Below, one piece after another: positions 9,350 through 18,320 of a DNA stretch of 64,000 bases. The notes under the pieces are model-generated. The model ran no database searches and had not been told where the DNA came from. It saw only the letters and a program-made list of their open reading frames with translations. Source of the stretch: Dialister hominis (GTDB lineage: Bacteria; Bacillota; Negativicutes; Veillonellales; Dialisteraceae). Location: contig NZ_AP019697.1 in assembly GCF_007164725.1 (NCBI RefSeq), positions 1,709,501 through 1,773,500 of the forward strand, read 5' to 3'. The position numbers and the translations under genes were made by a program. How positions within the stretch are numbered: the stretch's first letter is position 1; each line of letters begins with the position of its first letter.

Positions 9350-9916
9350 TTACTTGCCTGCGAGCATGAGGAATTCCTTGCGGAGTTCGATGTCTTTCTT
9401 AAAAGCACCGGAGACGGATACCGTCCTGGTGCGGGTGCCCGGCTTCTTGATGCCGCGGGCGGTCATGCAGGAGTGTTCGCCGTCGATCAGGACAGCGACG
9501 TCGTCAGAGCCCGTGACTTTCTTCATGATGTCACGGATGTCGGTGCCGATGCGTTCCTGAATCTGGAAGCGGCGGGATACGGCGTCTGCGATGCGGGCGA
9601 TCTTGGAAAGTCCAATGACGCGGCCTTTCGGCATATATCCGACGGTGACTTTCATATTGTACATGAGAGCGATATGGTGTTCGCAGTGGGAGAAGATTTC
9701 AATGTCTTTCACGACGACCATGTCGCTTTCCGGTGATTCGAAGGTCTTGTCGAATTCGCGGGCGATTTCGTCATTGGAGATGCTGCAGTACTTGAACTGT
9801 TCTTCCATCATGTCTGCGAAGCGTTTCGGCGTCTCCAGGAGGCCTTCCCTTCCGGGGTCGTCTCCGACTGCTTCAATGATGAGGCGGGCTGCCTCTTCGA
9901 GTTTCTTTCGATCCAT
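9350..9916 (-). CDS. folE: GTP cyclohydrolase I
   Basis: Converts GTP to 7,8-dihydroneopterin triphosphate, the first step to both folate and queuosine. The 188-residue product has the family length and motifs: SHCEHHIALM (zinc-binding Cys and His), GYMPKGRVIGLSK, RRFQIQERI and GEHSCMTARGI with the second zinc Cys. It follows queE by 2 bases and precedes the hydrolase pair. In this context its main role is probably to feed QueD in preQ1 synthesis. Confidence 0.95.
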   Translation of the reverse strand: MDRKKLEEAARLIIEAVGDDPGREGLLETPKRFADMMEEQFKYCSISNDEIAREFDKTFESPESDMVVVKDIEIFSHCEHHIALMYNMKVTVGYMPKGRVIGLSKIARIADAVSRRFQIQERIGTDIRDIMKKVTGSDDVAVLIDGEHSCMTARGIKKPGTRTRTVSVSGAFKKDIELRKEFLMLAGK

Positions 9917-9918
9917 TT

Positions 9919-10602
9919 TTATACGCCCCTTCTGTTCGGGTCCCAGATGATCTTGTGAAGCTGCACCTGCACCCTCACGCGGCTCAGCCGGTTTTCCCTG
10001 ACATACTCTACCAATTCCGCCGGCGTGATTTTCCCCCAGACGGGAGAAACGAAGAATTCCGGATGGTCTTTTCTTTCGAAGTACGTCTTTGTGATTTCCT
10101 TCATTTCATCCAGGTCTTCCTTCGAGCCGACGACAAATTTCAACACGTCTTTTTCTTTCAGGATGGGGAAATTTTCTTTCCTCATGGATTCTTTCATGCC
10201 GCTTCCCGAGCACTTGAAGTCCATCGTGTAGAAAACGCCGGACGGGCGGTCTTCCCAAAGGGGAACGGCGCCGTTCGTTTCTATATTGATGTCATAGCCT
10301 TCTTCGGAGAGTCTTTCGCAGAGATGGCGGAGCGGATGAAGCATCGGCTCGCCGCCGGTCAGTGTGATGTTCTTCCAAGGGAAGGCGTGGATGCGGCGGA
10401 TGAGTTCATCTTCCGTCAGCGCTTCCTTTGTGTCGGAAAGTTCAAGCGAGTAAGCGGTGTCGCAGTACGTGCAGCGCAGGTTGCAGCCTGCCAGTCTTAC
10501 GAAAATGGCCATGCAGCCGGTTCTTTTTCCTTCGCCGTCGATGCTGTCGAAGATCTCGGTCACATGGAAAAGTCCGTCGTCATAGCGGTACTCACTTTTC
10601 AT
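9919..10602 (-). CDS. queE: 7-carboxy-7-deazaguanine synthase (radical SAM)
   Basis: Radical SAM enzyme that rearranges 6-carboxytetrahydropterin to 7-carboxy-7-deazaguanine. The 227-residue protein has the QueE cluster motif C40-x3-C44-x2-C47 (CNLRCTYC), preceded by DSIDGEGKRTG, and the TLTGGEPMLHP SAM-binding block. The start is ATG 10602, which overlaps the queD stop by 11 bases; a longer upstream frame is only read-through of queD sequence. Its place between queD and folE matches the pathway order. Confidence 0.94.
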   Translation of the reverse strand: MKSEYRYDDGLFHVTEIFDSIDGEGKRTGCMAIFVRLAGCNLRCTYCDTAYSLELSDTKEALTEDELIRRIHAFPWKNITLTGGEPMLHPLRHLCERLSEEGYDINIETNGAVPLWEDRPSGVFYTMDFKCSGSGMKESMRKENFPILKEKDVLKFVVGSKEDLDEMKEITKTYFERKDHPEFFVSPVWGKITPAELVEYVRENRLSRVRVQVQLHKIIWDPNRRGV

Positions 10603-10921
10603 AGGTGGCCACGTTTCCTTCCGTTTCCTGTACGGATACGCGTACACAGTGCGGGATGCGGTCGCAGAGCCACTTGGCCATGTTTTCGGCGGTCGGGTTG
10701 ATATCCCCCATGACGTCATTGATGAGGGCGTGGTCGAAGCGGTTCACGATTTCCTTGATCTTGCTGAAATCGACGACCATGCCGTTGTGGTCGACTTCCT
10801 CGCTCTGGACGGTGACGGTGATGATCCAGTTATGGCCATGCAGGTTCGTGCACTTGCTTTCATAATCGAGGTGCAGGTAATGCGCCCCGGATACTTCCAT
10901 TCTCTTTGTTACGGTAAACAT
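10592..10921 (-). CDS. queD: 6-carboxytetrahydropterin synthase
   Basis: Converts dihydroneopterin triphosphate to 6-carboxy-5,6,7,8-tetrahydropterin for queuosine synthesis. The 109-residue protein belongs to the PTPS fold: SGAHYL and LHGHNW provide zinc histidines, the Cys in ESKCTN is the catalytic cysteine, and FDHALIND and PTAENMA are conserved blocks. It is slightly short for the family but complete at both ends. It starts 17 bases after queC and overlaps queE. Confidence 0.93.
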   Translation of the reverse strand: MFTVTKRMEVSGAHYLHLDYESKCTNLHGHNWIITVTVQSEEVDHNGMVVDFSKIKEIVNRFDHALINDVMGDINPTAENMAKWLCDRIPHCVRVSVQETEGNVATYEK

Positions 10922-10938
10922 AATATTCCTTTCTCGGC

Positions 10939-11628
10939 TCAGAGGGCCGGGTCTTTAACGCCGTTCGCAGCAAACGCAGCTGCACGGTCTATACAGGTCC
11001 CGCAGGTTCCGCAGGGTTTCTCGCCGCCTTCATAGCAGCTCCATGTGAGTTCATAAGGTGTCTTGAGCTTAAGGCCCATAGCTACGACGCCTGCCTTGTT
11101 CAGCTTGGCGAAGGGGAATGCCAGATGGACTTTTCCGTATGTGCCGATGGAAACTGCATCTCCCATAGCTTTCAGGAATGGCTCGCTGCAGTCGGCATAC
11201 GCATCGCCGGCCGCATCATCGGCATGGGCGCCGATATAAATATCTACGTCGTCGTCTTCAAAGAGGCTGGCTGCCAGCGAAGCCGCTGTGGAGAGCATCA
11301 GTCCGTTTCTGAAGGGGACGTACGTGGAAACTTTTCCTTCTCCGTTCTTCTCAATCTGCTCGGCATAGCTTTCATGCACGATTTCCTGCGTGGAGCCTTC
11401 AAGGAGCGAGCAGTTCGAATACTGGAAGAGGGAGGAAAGATCGAATTCATAATGCCGTAGGTGGTAGTATTCTGCCACTTTGCGCGCGGCCAGGATTTCT
11501 TTCTTATGTTTCTGGCCATAAAAAATAGAAGCAGTCACAACATTGTCTGCTCCCAGTCTGTCGACAGCCAGGGATACGCACGTCGTGGAATCGACGCCCC
11601 CGCTGGATAATATGATTGCCTTTTTCAT
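10939..11628 (-). CDS. queC: 7-cyano-7-deazaguanine (preQ0) synthase
   Basis: ATP-dependent enzyme that turns 7-carboxy-7-deazaguanine into preQ0. The 229 residues begin with the PP-loop SSGGVDSTTC and end with the zinc cysteine cluster SCYEGGEKPCGTCGTC. Two ATG codons are adjacent (11631 and 11628); the second has the better 4-base spacing from AGGAGG. It is the first gene of the operon queC-queD-queE-folE-hydrolase-hydrolase. A likely preQ1-I riboswitch covers its ribosome binding site, so the end product can shut off translation. Confidence 0.95.
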   Translation of the reverse strand: MKKAIILSSGGVDSTTCVSLAVDRLGADNVVTASIFYGQKHKKEILAARKVAEYYHLRHYEFDLSSLFQYSNCSLLEGSTQEIVHESYAEQIEKNGEGKVSTYVPFRNGLMLSTAASLAASLFEDDDVDIYIGAHADDAAGDAYADCSEPFLKAMGDAVSIGTYGKVHLAFPFAKLNKAGVVAMGLKLKTPYELTWSCYEGGEKPCGTCGTCIDRAAAFAANGVKDPAL

Positions 11629-11631
11629 CAT

Positions 11632-11670
11632 TCCTCCTGTTTTTTTAAGTTGGTTGACAGCTGACAACTG
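11632..11670 (-). promoter_or_regulatory. preQ1-I riboswitch overlapping the queC ribosome binding site
   Basis: Read on the minus strand from 11670: P1 AGTTG (11669-11665) pairs with CAACT (11652-11648); the loop contains CTG (11660-11658), which can pair with CAG (11639-11637) across an A-rich tail of seven A (11646-11640), forming the H-type pseudoknot. The cytosine before the 3' P1 strand (11653) is in the place of the preQ1-pairing base. The CAG is the start of the Shine-Dalgarno CAGGAGG, as in translational preQ1-I switches. Position before queC supports the call strongly; ligand binding is inferred. Confidence 0.75.
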
Positions 11671-11686
11671 AATATCGTATTTAACT

Positions 11687-11695
11687 ATTATACCA
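11687..11695 (-). promoter_or_regulatory. extended -10 promoter of the que operon
   Basis: TGGTATAAT on the minus strand gives a perfect TATAAT (11692-11687) with the TGn extension; no good -35 is present. A start near 11680 would give a leader of about 50 bases that contains the preQ1 switch. Confidence 0.6.
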
Positions 11696-11751
11696 CGACG
11701 GGCAAGTGCGAAAAAGGCAAGGGCATCCTACCGCTTCCCGCGGATTTCCTG

Positions 11752-11757
11752 TATAAT
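11752..11757 (+). promoter_or_regulatory. -10 element for the small downstream gene
   Basis: TATAAT at 11752-11757 lies 37 bases before the ATG of the 100-residue gene. The -35 region is poor. It is divergent from the que promoter. Confidence 0.5.
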
Positions 11758-11794
11758 AAAGACGTCCAATATAGTTAAGAACAAGGAGGACAAT

Positions 11795-12097
11795 ATGCAG
11801 GGCGGCGACGCAGATGAATTTATCGACTTTATGAATGACGGGGAAGCTTCCGTCAGGCACAAGAGCTATGTGTACCGTTTCTCGGGGCTGAAGTTCCATC
11901 CGGGAAGGGACACTAACAGCATCAGCGTGGAGAAGTACCGCTTCACGGGCGAGCCTTTCGAAGAGTTCATGGAAATGGTGTACTACTACGAAAGTGACGA
12001 CGCGGAAGATGTGCTGAACCATCTCACCGAAGATATCCTCTGGGATGGCAAGACCTTCTACGAACTGGAAAAAGCACTCACATGGATTGACTGGTGA
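11795..12097 (+). CDS. small acidic protein of unknown function
   Basis: A 100-residue cytoplasmic protein with no recognised family. It is rich in Asp, Glu and aromatic residues, with no membrane segment or signal peptide. The ATG is preceded by AAGGAGG at good spacing and by a perfect -10, and the gene ends just before a hairpin terminator, so it is probably expressed as a single-gene unit. A compact alpha/beta protein with an acidic helix (FEEFMEMVYYYESDDAEDV) is suggested by the sequence pattern only. Confidence 0.65.
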   Translation: MQGGDADEFIDFMNDGEASVRHKSYVYRFSGLKFHPGRDTNSISVEKYRFTGEPFEEFMEMVYYYESDDAEDVLNHLTEDILWDGKTFYELEKALTWIDW

Positions 12098-12103
12098 TGA
12101 AAT

Positions 12104-12147
12104 GAAAAAAGGCTGCAGCGAGATATATCTTTCGCCGCAGCCTTTTC
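12104..12147. terminator. bidirectional terminator
   Basis: AAAAAAGGCTGC and GCAGCCTTTT enclose an inner GATATATC palindrome. It serves the small + gene and the convergent hydrolase gene. Confidence 0.75.
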
Positions 12148-12167
12148 AAGTGCTTACTTTTAAGTTC

Positions 12168-13097
12168 TTACATTCCTACTGTTTCATCGAGCGGTTCTTC
12201 GCAGAAGAGTTTCATGGCGCCTTCTGCCATCTTGCCGCCTTCGTGGGCAGCGCCTTCTACGACGCCTTTCTTCCAGTTGAAGGGAACGCCGAGTTCTTCG
12301 GCTTTCTTCTGGCAGGCATCGAAGTAATGGAGGCAGCGTTCCATGCGGTTCTTGCCCTGTGCATCGGCCTCGGGGGTCGCGCGGAAAGGCTGCTCTCTGG
12401 AAACGTCCTCGCTTCCCATCAGCATGATGACGGGGAGAGCAAAGGCAGAAGCCAGACCGGCATCAGAAAGGCCGAGGCCCTTTGTGCCGTACGGGTAGCA
12501 GGTGGTATCGTCAGGCATCGTGAACCATCCCGCATTGGCGCAGACGATGGCATCGACGTCCGCTCTTCCATCAAGAAGGCTGTAGCGATGCATGAACTGG
12601 CCGCCGGCAGAATGGCCGAAAATGATGACCTTTCCCTTGGCATGGGTTCTTGCGCGGACAGCGGCAACGATATGGTTCACGGCATCGAAGGACCAGTGGT
12701 TTCTTGGCTGGATCGTTCCTTCCTCGCCTTCCTTGTCCTGCACGTTTCCTTCCTGATACCAGCGCGCGCCCGGATATTTCTTCGTCGAGAATTCAGGGCA
12801 TGCGATCAGCATGTTGTACTTCACGGCAAGGCTTTCCATATGGCGTTCGAATTTCTCTGCGCGGCGTGTCACGTCCGGGAAGGAAATGAAGACGGGCTGG
12901 TCCTCGGTCCAGGTAGCCGGACGGTAGTAGTAGACCGGAATCGGATCGCGGCAAGTGCCTGTCTGTTCCGCCAGAAAACGGAAGCTCTCTCCCACGGGAA
13001 GGCGCTTCTTTTCTTTTCCTTTTTTATGTTTCGGCAGAAGATACGCCGTCAGCGCGCCTGCAGTCAGAGCCGCCAGCGCTTTTATCAATGTGCTCAT
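12168..13097 (-). CDS. alpha/beta hydrolase, membrane-anchored or exported
   Basis: A 309-residue hydrolase with an N-terminal hydrophobic segment (about residues 3-20, LIKALAALTAGALTAYLL) followed by a lysine-rich stretch, suggesting a signal anchor. The nucleophile elbow is GHSAGG; GSEDV and GAAHEGG are candidate Asp and His positions. It is more distant from the tandem pair at 7.4-9.3 kb than they are from each other. The ATG at 13097 has AAGGAG upstream and gives a sensible N-terminus; the longer frame adds unlikely residues. Substrate unknown; esterase or peptidase-type activity is possible. Confidence 0.7.
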   Translation of the reverse strand: MSTLIKALAALTAGALTAYLLPKHKKGKEKKRLPVGESFRFLAEQTGTCRDPIPVYYYRPATWTEDQPVFISFPDVTRRAEKFERHMESLAVKYNMLIACPEFSTKKYPGARWYQEGNVQDKEGEEGTIQPRNHWSFDAVNHIVAAVRARTHAKGKVIIFGHSAGGQFMHRYSLLDGRADVDAIVCANAGWFTMPDDTTCYPYGTKGLGLSDAGLASAFALPVIMLMGSEDVSREQPFRATPEADAQGKNRMERCLHYFDACQKKAEELGVPFNWKKGVVEGAAHEGGKMAEGAMKLFCEEPLDETVGM

Positions 13098-13278
13098 GAA
13101 ATGCTCCTTATCACAGGCTTTCACCTGATTGAATGATTTCTGAGAAAGTATCGCAACGCCCTCATTATACCATGAACTCATAGAAATGCTAGAGTGAAAG
13201 ATTTCTATTTTTCGTTGGTCGAAAATCAGTCACTTCTCTTTATTTGTATATACTTATATATAAGGAAATGGGGAATAA

Positions 13279-13322
13279 GAAAAAGAGCTGTGGAAGGATT
13301 CCTCCCTGCACAGCCCTTTTTA
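13279..13322 (-). terminator. terminator of the trp operon
   Basis: On the minus strand GGGCTGTG and CACAGCTC flank a 16-base loop and are followed by TTTTTC. It lies 7 bases beyond the trpA stop. Confidence 0.75.
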
Positions 13323-13328
13323 TATTGC

Positions 13329-14114
13329 TTATTTCCCTTCTGCTTTTTCCACGCCGTCTTTCATGGAGCGGATGTATGCGGCAAGCGGCTCGTCTGCTTT
13401 GCTGCCATGCTCTTCGATGATCTTGACGATGGCGCTTCCCACGATGGCGCCGTCAGAAGCTCCCGCCATGTCTTCCGCCTGATCGGGCGTTGCAATGCCG
13501 AAGCCAACGGCGACGGGAACGTCCGTGTACTTCCTGATCGTATCGGTGATGGCTTTGACGTTCGTCGTGATTTCGCTCCTGACGCCTGTGACCCCCATGG
13601 AGGAAACGAGGTAGATGAAGCCTTCTGCATCTCTCGCAATCATGCCGACGCGGCCTTCAGAGGTCGGGGCGATGAGGGAGATGATCTTCACGCCATGCGC
13701 TCTGGCGGGTTCTGCGAGTTCTCCTTTTTCTTCATATGGCATGTCTGGAACGATGATGCCGGAGATGCCTGCCTTCTCGCAGCGGGCAAAGAATTTCTCT
13801 GCGCCGTAGACGTAGACCGGATTGAGGTAGGTCATGAAGACGAGAGGAATATCGATTTTCAGAGCGACTCTTTCTACCATGTCGAAGATCTTGTCTGTCG
13901 TGGTGCCGGCAGCAAGGGCGCGGATGGTCGCTTTCTGGATGACTTCCCCTTCTGCCACAGGATCGGAGAAAGGAATACCAATTTCAATCAGGTCGCACCC
14001 GGACTTTGCCATGATTTCTATATACCGCTCGGTATCTTCCAGACTCGGGTCGCCTGCTGTCAGGAAACCGATGAATGCTTTGTGCCCGTCGAAGGCTTTT
14101 TCTAATTTATTCAT
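13329..14114 (-). CDS. trpA: tryptophan synthase alpha subunit
   Basis: Cleaves indole-3-glycerol phosphate to indole, which passes to TrpB. The 261-residue TIM barrel has the TrpA motif [19 protein letters not shown] (catalytic Glu in the second strand), the catalytic Asp in [15 protein letters not shown] regions, and the phosphate-binding GFGI and GAIVGSAIV segments. The ATG overlaps the end of trpB by 8 bases, and AGAGGGGTGG provides the ribosome binding site. It is the last gene of the trp operon. Confidence 0.96.
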   Translation of the reverse strand: MNKLEKAFDGHKAFIGFLTAGDPSLEDTERYIEIMAKSGCDLIEIGIPFSDPVAEGEVIQKATIRALAAGTTTDKIFDMVERVALKIDIPLVFMTYLNPVYVYGAEKFFARCEKAGISGIIVPDMPYEEKGELAEPARAHGVKIISLIAPTSEGRVGMIARDAEGFIYLVSSMGVTGVRSEITTNVKAITDTIRKYTDVPVAVGFGIATPDQAEDMAGASDGAIVGSAIVKIIEEHGSKADEPLAAYIRSMKDGVEKAEGK

Positions 14115-15306
14115 GAATGTCCACCCCTCTGTATCTTGCCATGGCTGCTACGTCCTTGTCGCCGCGGCCGGAAATGCAAATGATCATGATGTCGTCTTTC
14201 TTCATCGTCGGTGCCAGCTTGATGGCTTCTGCGACGGCATGCGCGCTTTCGATGGCCGGAATGATGCCTTCCGTCCTTGACAGGTATTCGAAGGCGTCGA
14301 CGGCTTCGTCGTCAGTGATCGGCACGTATTCAGCGCGGCCGATGTCCTTCAGGTAGGAGTGTTCGGGTCCTACGCCCGGATAGTCGAGGCCGGCGGAAAC
14401 GGAGTAGACCGGTGCGATCTGTCCGTATTCATCCTGCACGAAGTAGGATTTCATGCCGTGGAAGATGCCTTCGGTCCCCATCGTGAGGGTCGCCGCATGC
14501 TTTCCTGTATGGATGCCCCTTCCTGCCGCTTCGCATCCGATGAGGCGGACGCCTTCGTCTGGGATGAAATGGTAGAAGGTGCCAATGGCGTTGCTGCCGC
14601 CTCCGACGCAGGCAAGGACAGCGGCCGGGAGTTTCCCTTCCGCTTCCAGGATCTGCGCTCTGGCTTCCTTGCTGATGATGGCCTGGAAATCGCGGACGAT
14701 CATCGGGAACGGATGCGGGCCGACGGCCGATCCCATGATGTAGTAGGTGTCGTCGAGACGTCTCGTCCATTCGCGGAGCGTTTCGCTGACGGCATCCTTC
14801 AGTGTCATGGTCCCGGAGGTGACGGGATGGACCTTGGCGCCGAGGAGACGCATGCGGTAGACATTCAGTGCCTGACGCTCGGTATCTTCCTTGCCCATGA
14901 AGACTTCGCATTCCATGCCGAAGAGGGCAGCGGCCGTTGCGGCAGCTACGCCGTGCTGGCCTGCGCCGGTCTCGGCAATGATTCTTGTCTTGCCCATTCT
15001 CTTGGCAAGGAGTGCCTGGCCAAGGACGTTATTGATCTTGTGGGCGCCTGTGTGGTTGAGGTCTTCTCTCTTGAGATAGATCTTCGCTCCGCCCAGGTCT
15101 TCACTCATTTTCTTGGCATAGTAGAGGAGCGAGGGGCGGCCTGTGTAATTCCTGTTCAGGTCGTCGAGTTCCTTATTGAAATCCGGATCATTCTTGTACT
15201 TTTCATACGCTTCCTCGACCTCGAGGACTGCATTCATCAATGTTTCCGGGACATACTGTCCGCCGTGCACGCCGTAGCGTCCTTCTCTTTTCGTCATACC
15301 TTTCAT
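14107..15306 (-). CDS. trpB: tryptophan synthase beta subunit
   Basis: PLP enzyme that condenses indole with serine to give tryptophan. The 399-residue protein is of the standard TrpB1 type. Lys90 in [10 protein letters not shown] forms the Schiff base, [10 protein letters not shown] binds the PLP phosphate, and GGQYVPE is present near the N-terminus. The first ATG overlaps the trpCF stop as ATGA; an ATG three codons later has better spacing from GGAAAGG, so the true start may be 15297. Confidence 0.96.
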   Translation of the reverse strand: MKGMTKREGRYGVHGGQYVPETLMNAVLEVEEAYEKYKNDPDFNKELDDLNRNYTGRPSLLYYAKKMSEDLGGAKIYLKREDLNHTGAHKINNVLGQALLAKRMGKTRIIAETGAGQHGVAAATAAALFGMECEVFMGKEDTERQALNVYRMRLLGAKVHPVTSGTMTLKDAVSETLREWTRRLDDTYYIMGSAVGPHPFPMIVRDFQAIISKEARAQILEAEGKLPAAVLACVGGGSNAIGTFYHFIPDEGVRLIGCEAAGRGIHTGKHAATLTMGTEGIFHGMKSYFVQDEYGQIAPVYSVSAGLDYPGVGPEHSYLKDIGRAEYVPITDDEAVDAFEYLSRTEGIIPAIESAHAVAEAIKLAPTMKKDDIMIICISGRGDKDVAAMARYRGVDIHE

Positions 15307-16718
15307 CCTTTCCGCAGGCCCGACCGGGCCAAAAGACGGATTACCGCCTGTATTTTCTCTTTATCTTTCATGCCGTCCGTTTCAACGCCGCTGTTCACGT
15401 CGACCGCGAAGGGCCTTGCGATGCGCGCTGCCCGGACGATATTTTCACAATTCATGCCGCCCGCCAGAAGGAAGGGCTTCCTTACCGCTCTGGCGAAATT
15501 TGGATCGATGCGCTTTCCTGTGCCGCCTCTCTTCCCCATGACTTTCGCATCAAGGAGAAGGGCATCGGCCGGCGAATCGTTCCATGGAAGAATGTCTTCC
15601 TCGCTTCCTGCCCGGATGGCTTTCCAGACGGGAAGTCCTGTCCTTTCCTTCACTTCGCGGATCGTTTCAAAATCCTCATCCCCGTGGAGCTGGATGACGG
15701 AGAGATGGGTTTTCTTTGCAATGTCTGCTATGGTCTCTGTCGTTTCATTCACAAAGACGCCGACCGCCTTGATCCGTGGATCCAGCAAACTGATGAGGCC
15801 GGCCGCTTTATCGGGCGTCACCTTCCTCGGGCTTCTTGCAAAGATGAAGCCTGCGTAATCGGGAAGGGCATCGTTTAAGAAATCGATATCCCTTTCCCTT
15901 GAAATCCCGCAGATCTTGCACTGGACCCGTGGCTCTTCCCCGATGAACTCAGCAAGTTTTTCTGCCTTGTCCTCGGCCTTCATCATGGCTTCCCCGATGA
16001 GGAAATTTCGGATGCCGGCCGCAAGGAACTCTTCGATGTCTTCCCTCTTCTGTATGCCGCTTTCTGCAATGAAGAGGGTATCTTCGGGGACTAGCGAATG
16101 CAGCCTTGCTGCGCGGGTATTGTCGATGGAGAAATCACGGAGGTCTCGGTTATTGACGCCTATGATTCTTGCCCCTGCGAGGACGGCTCTCCGTATTTCT
16201 TCTTCCGTCCTTGTCTCGATAAGCGCCGAGAGGCCGAGGCCTTTGGCCGTCCGGATGAACCTTGTAAGCTCTTCATCCGTCAGGATCGAAACGATGAGGA
16301 GGATGGCCGAGGCGCCCAGGAGCTTGGATTCGTAGATCTGGACTTCGGATACGATGAAGTCTTTCCGAAGGATCGGAATCTGCACTGCGCGGGAGATTTT
16401 CTTCAGGTAGAGCCCGCTTCCAAGAAAGTAGTCCGGCTCGGTCAGGACGGATATGGCGGCCGCCCCTGCCCTTTCGTAGTCCCTGGCTATTTCAAGGTAG
16501 GGAAAGTGATCAGCGATGATGCCTTTGGAAGGCGATGCTTTCTTGACTTCGCAGATGATGTTCACGCCTTCTGCCCGGAGATTTCTCTCGAAGGGAAAAT
16601 CATGGACGTCTTCATCAAGCGCTCTTGCTATCGCCGCTTCCCTGATGCCTTCGCCGTCAGCTTCTTCCAGGACCCTGGCCCGCCGCCTCGCGCCTTTTGC
16701 CAGTGTGTCGAGGATCAT
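15303..16718 (-). CDS. trpCF: fused indole-3-glycerol phosphate synthase / phosphoribosylanthranilate isomerase
   Basis: A 471-residue bifunctional protein for two consecutive steps of tryptophan synthesis. The N-terminal half (about 1-255) is Trp[33 protein letters not shown] and IGVNNRDL. The C-terminal half (about 258-471) is Trp[12 protein letters not shown], the Cys/Asp catalytic region, GVFVNET, LHGDED and LLLDAK, and a closing LAGGMN segment. Such fusions are known in enterobacteria and some Firmicutes. It overlaps both trpD and trpB by 4 bases, so translation is coupled. Confidence 0.95.
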   Translation of the reverse strand: MILDTLAKGARRRARVLEEADGEGIREAAIARALDEDVHDFPFERNLRAEGVNIICEVKKASPSKGIIADHFPYLEIARDYERAGAAAISVLTEPDYFLGSGLYLKKISRAVQIPILRKDFIVSEVQIYESKLLGASAILLIVSILTDEELTRFIRTAKGLGLSALIETRTEEEIRRAVLAGARIIGVNNRDLRDFSIDNTRAARLHSLVPEDTLFIAESGIQKREDIEEFLAAGIRNFLIGEAMMKAEDKAEKLAEFIGEEPRVQCKICGISRERDIDFLNDALPDYAGFIFARSPRKVTPDKAAGLISLLDPRIKAVGVFVNETTETIADIAKKTHLSVIQLHGDEDFETIREVKERTGLPVWKAIRAGSEEDILPWNDSPADALLLDAKVMGKRGGTGKRIDPNFARAVRKPFLLAGGMNCENIVRAARIARPFAVDVNSGVETDGMKDKEKIQAVIRLLARSGLRKG

Positions 16719-17728
16719 TGTGCCGCCTCCCTTGAGAGTCTGATGAAGCGTTCCATGAAGGCAAGGGCTTTGCCGCTGTCGATGAGGTCCGCTGCCTTCT
16801 GGATGCCTTCAGCAAGGGACATGCCCTCTGCAAGGTGGAAGCTCATGCCAGCATTCAGGAGAACTGCATTTCTCTTCGGTCCCTTTTCTCCGGAGAGGAC
16901 GGTTCTTGTGATTTCTGCATTTTCCCGGCTGTCCCCGCCCTTGAGGTCGCCCGGATGCGCAAGCTCCATGCCGTAGTCACGGGGATCTAATAGGTACTTC
17001 TGGAAGAGGCCGTTCTTGAATTCGCAGACGAGCGTCCTGTCGCAGGCGGTGATTTCGTCCAGCCCGTCCATGCCGTAGACGACAGCGCCTCTCTTGACGC
17101 CCAGGTTCGAAAGGACTTTAGCCATCGGTTCGACGAGCTTTTCTTCATAGACGCCCATGAGCTGCATCGTCGCGCCGGCCGGATTTCCAAGCGGTCCCAG
17201 GATGTTGAACACGGTGCGGAAACCGAGGGCTTTCCTGACCGGGGCCGCATACTTCATGGAACTGTGGTAGACGGGAGCAAACATGAAGCACATGCCTGCT
17301 TTCTTCAAAAGCTCGGTGTTTTCCTTGCCGGTCAAAGCCAGGTTGACACCGAGCGCTTCGAGGCAGTCCGCCGCGCCGCAGCGGGAGGAAACGCTCCTGT
17401 TGCCATGCTTGGCGACGGCGACGCCACCGGATGCGATGACGAAGCCGGATGTGGTGGAAATGTTGAAGGTGTCTGCTCCGTCTCCCCCGGTCCCTACGAT
17501 TTCAAAGACTTCTCCTTCATGGGAGACCGGCACGCATGCGTCTCTCATGGCTCTGGCAAATCCTGTAATTTCCCCGACGGTCTCGCCTTTCAGTGAAAGA
17601 GCAGCAAGGAAGGCGCCGATCTGCGCTTCCGATGCTTTCCCGCTCATGATTTCCCCCATGGATTCTCTCGCTGTTTCAAATGGCAGTTCGCTGCCCTTTA
17701 CGATGGTTTTGATTGCTTCCTGTATCAT
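16715..17728 (-). CDS. trpD: anthranilate phosphoribosyltransferase
   Basis: Transfers phosphoribose from PRPP to anthranilate. The 337-residue product has the PRPP-binding GTGGDGADTFNIST, KHGNRSVSSRCGAAD and the FAPVYHSSMKY and RTVFNILGPLGNPA blocks of the family. The ATG at 17728 follows CAGGGGG, whereas the earlier in-frame ATG has no ribosome binding site. It is 25 bases after trpG and overlaps trpCF by 4. Confidence 0.96.
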   Translation of the reverse strand: MIQEAIKTIVKGSELPFETARESMGEIMSGKASEAQIGAFLAALSLKGETVGEITGFARAMRDACVPVSHEGEVFEIVGTGGDGADTFNISTTSGFVIASGGVAVAKHGNRSVSSRCGAADCLEALGVNLALTGKENTELLKKAGMCFMFAPVYHSSMKYAAPVRKALGFRTVFNILGPLGNPAGATMQLMGVYEEKLVEPMAKVLSNLGVKRGAVVYGMDGLDEITACDRTLVCEFKNGLFQKYLLDPRDYGMELAHPGDLKGGDSRENAEITRTVLSGEKGPKRNAVLLNAGMSFHLAEGMSLAEGIQKAADLIDSGKALAFMERFIRLSREAAQ

Positions 17729-17753
17729 GATAGATTCCCCCTGATTCACTCAT

Positions 17754-18320
17754 TCACTGCTGTAAGAAATTGCTAAGTATCGTTCCGCCCTTTGGCGTCA
17801 ATATGGATTCCGGATGAAACTGGACGCCGTAGACTTTTCTTTTGCTGTCTTCGACGGCCATCACCTCGCCGTCATCGGAAACGGCTGTCACCGTGAGGTC
17901 TCCCGCAATCGTTTCCGGGTCGATCGCAAGAGAGTGGTATCTGGCCCCTTCGAAGGATGTCCCGAGCCCTTCAAAGAGCGGCGTTTCTTTGATGACTTCT
18001 ATGTCTGAGGATTTCCCGTGAAGGATTTCCCGAGCGCTTATGACCTTTGCCCCGTAGACTTCGCCGATCGCCTGATGGCCTAGGCAGACGCCTAATATCG
18101 GGATTTTTCCCCTGAGCTTTTCAATCACTTCTTCGTAGACGCCTGCATTTTCCGGCCGCCCCGTTCCCGGTGAAAGGATGATGTGGGAAGGATTGAGATT
18201 TTCTATTTCCTTCACGGTGAGCTCGTCGCTCCGGATGACTTTGATGTCCGAAGAAAGGCTTCCTACGAGCTGGTAGAGGTTGAAGGAAAAGCTGTCGTAA
18301 TGGTCAATGAGTAAAATCAT
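17754..18320 (-). CDS. trpG: anthranilate synthase glutamine amidotransferase subunit
   Basis: Supplies ammonia from glutamine to TrpE. The 188-residue class I amidotransferase has the nucleophile Cys in ILGVCLGHQAIGE, the catalytic His-x-Glu in VQFHPES and the LSPGTGRPENAG oxyanion region. The start at 18320 (MILLIDHYDSF) is typical for the family. It overlaps the trpE 3' end by 17 bases. It could also act as the PabA partner for folate, as often happens, but no pab gene is in view. Confidence 0.95.
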   Translation of the reverse strand: MILLIDHYDSFSFNLYQLVGSLSSDIKVIRSDELTVKEIENLNPSHIILSPGTGRPENAGVYEEVIEKLRGKIPILGVCLGHQAIGEVYGAKVISAREILHGKSSDIEVIKETPLFEGLGTSFEGARYHSLAIDPETIAGDLTVTAVSDDGEVMAVEDSKRKVYGVQFHPESILTPKGGTILSNFLQQ

